From Prevotellaceae bacterium UBA1726 (lineage in GTDB: Bacteria; Bacteroidota; Bacteroidia; Bacteroidales; Bacteroidaceae), in NCBI GenBank assembly GCA_002316005.1, contig DCIM01000027.1, forward strand, positions 4,655 through 63,850: a stretch of DNA of 59,196 nt. Direction: 5' to 3'. Every line of letters starts with the position of its first letter. Position 1 is the stretch's first letter. This document shows positions 57,936 through 59,196 of the stretch, piece by piece. The position numbers were made by a program, and so were the translations under genes. A model generated the notes under the pieces. It did not search any database. It was not told where the DNA came from and saw only the letters and a list, made by a program, of their open reading frames with translations.

Positions 57936-59196
57936 ATGAAGAAACTAATTCTCTCATCATTGATGCTCTTCTTCTCTCTCTCAATGATGGCTATTGACAA
58001 AGTAGAGGTTGACGGAATTTATTACGAACTTTTCGATTCGGGTCTTGCCCTTGTTGTAAAATACAATGATGTAGGCGACGAAATAGTGTATTCAGGCGAT
58101 ATCTATCTTCCTGACGAAATCACCGTAGATGGAGTGACTTATTCGGTTGAAGGTATTGAAAGTGAGGTATTCATGAACTGTACAGAACTGACATCTATAA
58201 GGTTGCCGGAAAACCTTTATGAAATTACCCGTGGCGTCTTTAACGGATGTACAGGCCTAACTTCCATAGTAATCCCTAACGGCGTGAATAGAATTGAATC
58301 GGATGCCTTCAATGATTGTTCCGGCCTTAAGACTGTCACTATCGGTAACGGATTGACGATGTACGATAAATATTGTTTTTATGGATGTGAAAATGTAGAG
58401 CAACTGATTTACGCAGAAGGTACAAAGGTCATAGGAGGCTTCTACTTGCCAAGTATCACTTCAGTAGTTATCCCAAGCAGTGTTGAGGAAATCGGGAGTT
58501 ACGCCATCCTGGAGTGCATCAGCTTGCCTGATTTTGTTATACCGGACAATGTGAAAACGATTGGAGAAAAAGCCTTCTCTGGTTGCACTGGTCTTACATC
58601 TGTCACTATTGGCAGTGGTGTGACAGAGATAGCAAAAGACGCATTTGAGGATTGCAGCAATGTGAGCGAATTAATCTATGCTGATGGTTGCACAACAACG
58701 CTTTCAACAGGACTTAAAAGCGTCACCTCTGTTACAATTCCCGCAAGTGTGACAAGTATTGGCAAAAATACTTTCAAAGAATTCACACAACTGACATCTA
58801 TCACCCTTCCAGAGAATCTGACAAGCATTGGATATGGTGGTTTCTATGGTTGCTCGGGCATTACATCTATCGCTATTCCAAACACTGTTACAGAGATTGG
58901 CGAATATGCGTTTTGCAGATGTTCTAATTTGCAAACCATCAATTTCCCTACTGCTTTGACAAGCATTAAGGAAGCCACTTGCGAGGAGTGCCCGTCATTA
59001 ACCTCTGTCACAATCCCAACATCAGTGACAAGTATTGATAGAGATGCATTCTGTTACTCAGGACTTACATCACTTACAATCCCAGGAAAAGTGGAAACTT
59101 TGGGAAACGGCATCTGTCACGGTTGCACAGCCCTCACTTCAGTCACAATTCCAAAGAGCGTGGCAAGCATTGGCGAGTGGGCATTCTGGGGTTGTA
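57936..59196 (+). CDS. BspA-like leucine-rich repeat surface protein (partial)
   Basis: The gene opens at 57936 and runs off the window end with 420 codons and no stop. Signal peptide (MKKLILSSLMLFFSLSMMA). The rest consists of about 15 LRR_5-type repeats of roughly 23 residues with the pattern LTSVTIPxSVTSIGxxAFxxC (for example LTSVTIGSGVTEIAKDAFEDC). Such proteins, first described as Tannerella BspA, are surface or secreted adhesins of Bacteroidetes. Two shorter, off-register units (LIYAEGTKVIGG, LIYADGCTTTLS) interrupt the array. The C-terminal sorting region is outside the window. No clear promoter precedes it. Confidence 0.9.
   Translation, partial: MKKLILSSLMLFFSLSMMAIDKVEVDGIYYELFDSGLALVVKYNDVGDEIVYSGDIYLPDEITVDGVTYSVEGIESEVFMNCTELTSIRLPENLYEITRGVFNGCTGLTSIVIPNGVNRIESDAFNDCSGLKTVTIGNGLTMYDKYCFYGCENVEQLIYAEGTKVIGGFYLPSITSVVIPSSVEEIGSYAILECISLPDFVIPDNVKTIGEKAFSGCTGLTSVTIGSGVTEIAKDAFEDCSNVSELIYADGCTTTLSTGLKSVTSVTIPASVTSIGKNTFKEFTQLTSITLPENLTSIGYGGFYGCSGITSIAIPNTVTEIGEYAFCRCSNLQTINFPTALTSIKEATCEECPSLTSVTIPTSVTSIDRDAFCYSGLTSLTIPGKVETLGNGICHGCTALTSVTIPKSVASIGEWAFWGC

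Overview
The window looks like a chromosomal segment of a Prevotella-like member of the Bacteroidales (phylum Bacteroidota). Three things point there: start-site regions carry the Bacteroidetes promoter pair (TTTG, 19-22 nt spacer, TAnnTTTG) instead of E. coli-type boxes; ribosome binding sites are weak; and many secreted proteins are present, including carbohydrate-active enzymes, a C10 protease, a BspA-type leucine-rich repeat protein, short C-terminal tails of the form IYNLxGQ...KGI.I.NGKK, and a GldH lipoprotein. I see no rRNA, tRNA, CRISPR array, transposase or phage gene.

Layout. 0.1-9 kb: a secreted DUF3472 protein, a GDP-mannose pyrophosphorylase, HIT and GreA, a flavodiiron protein, a C4-dicarboxylate transporter, a BI-1 family protein. 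8.6-14.2 kb: one leftward cluster in which tatA and tatC bracket a Tat-signal Gfo/Idh/MocA dehydrogenase and a Sec-exported fusion of a DUF1080 (3-keto-glycoside lyase-type) domain to a sugar isomerase/hydratase TIM barrel, with a second, cytoplasmic Gfo/Idh at the head. This reads as a self-contained periplasmic 3-keto-glycoside pathway with its own translocase, followed by a secreted GH3 glucosidase. 17-22.3 kb: purL translationally packed with a split chromate transporter, one half of which carries a repeat-built acidic N-terminal extension. 22.5-29.1 kb: secreted C10 protease, GH13 amylase and GH53 galactanase sharing one type of C-terminal tail.

29.1-41.2 kb: CcdA-like protein and ABC exporter, nadK, DJ-1, two small secreted proteins, DUF486, DUF5009 and DUF3857 proteins, then an 874-nt repeat-rich gap, a GH51 arabinofuranosidase, and a YqiA-type hydrolase fused to what looks like a dead HAD nucleotidase. 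41.3-45.2 kb: metF-holB-ricT-gldH rightward. 45.2-51.6 kb: the elongasome operon, transcribed purH(N)-mreB-mreC-mreD-mrdA-rodA leftward; its purH is only the IMP cyclohydrolase domain. 51.7-52.1 kb: an orphan leftward transcription unit with a strong promoter and terminator but no substantial ORF. 52.3-59.2 kb: two glycosyltransferases, an M23/LysM peptidase, recG, and the start of a BspA-like protein cut by the window end.

The strongest leads for something undescribed are the Tat-bracketed 3-keto-glycoside cluster, the orphan structured RNA at 51.78-52.04 kb, the 22-bp dyad repeats shared by two intergenic regions, heptamer arrays ending at the recG and rodA start codons, and the hydrolase/pseudo-HAD fusion. 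Functional calls rest on reading the protein sequences by eye; no database search was run.
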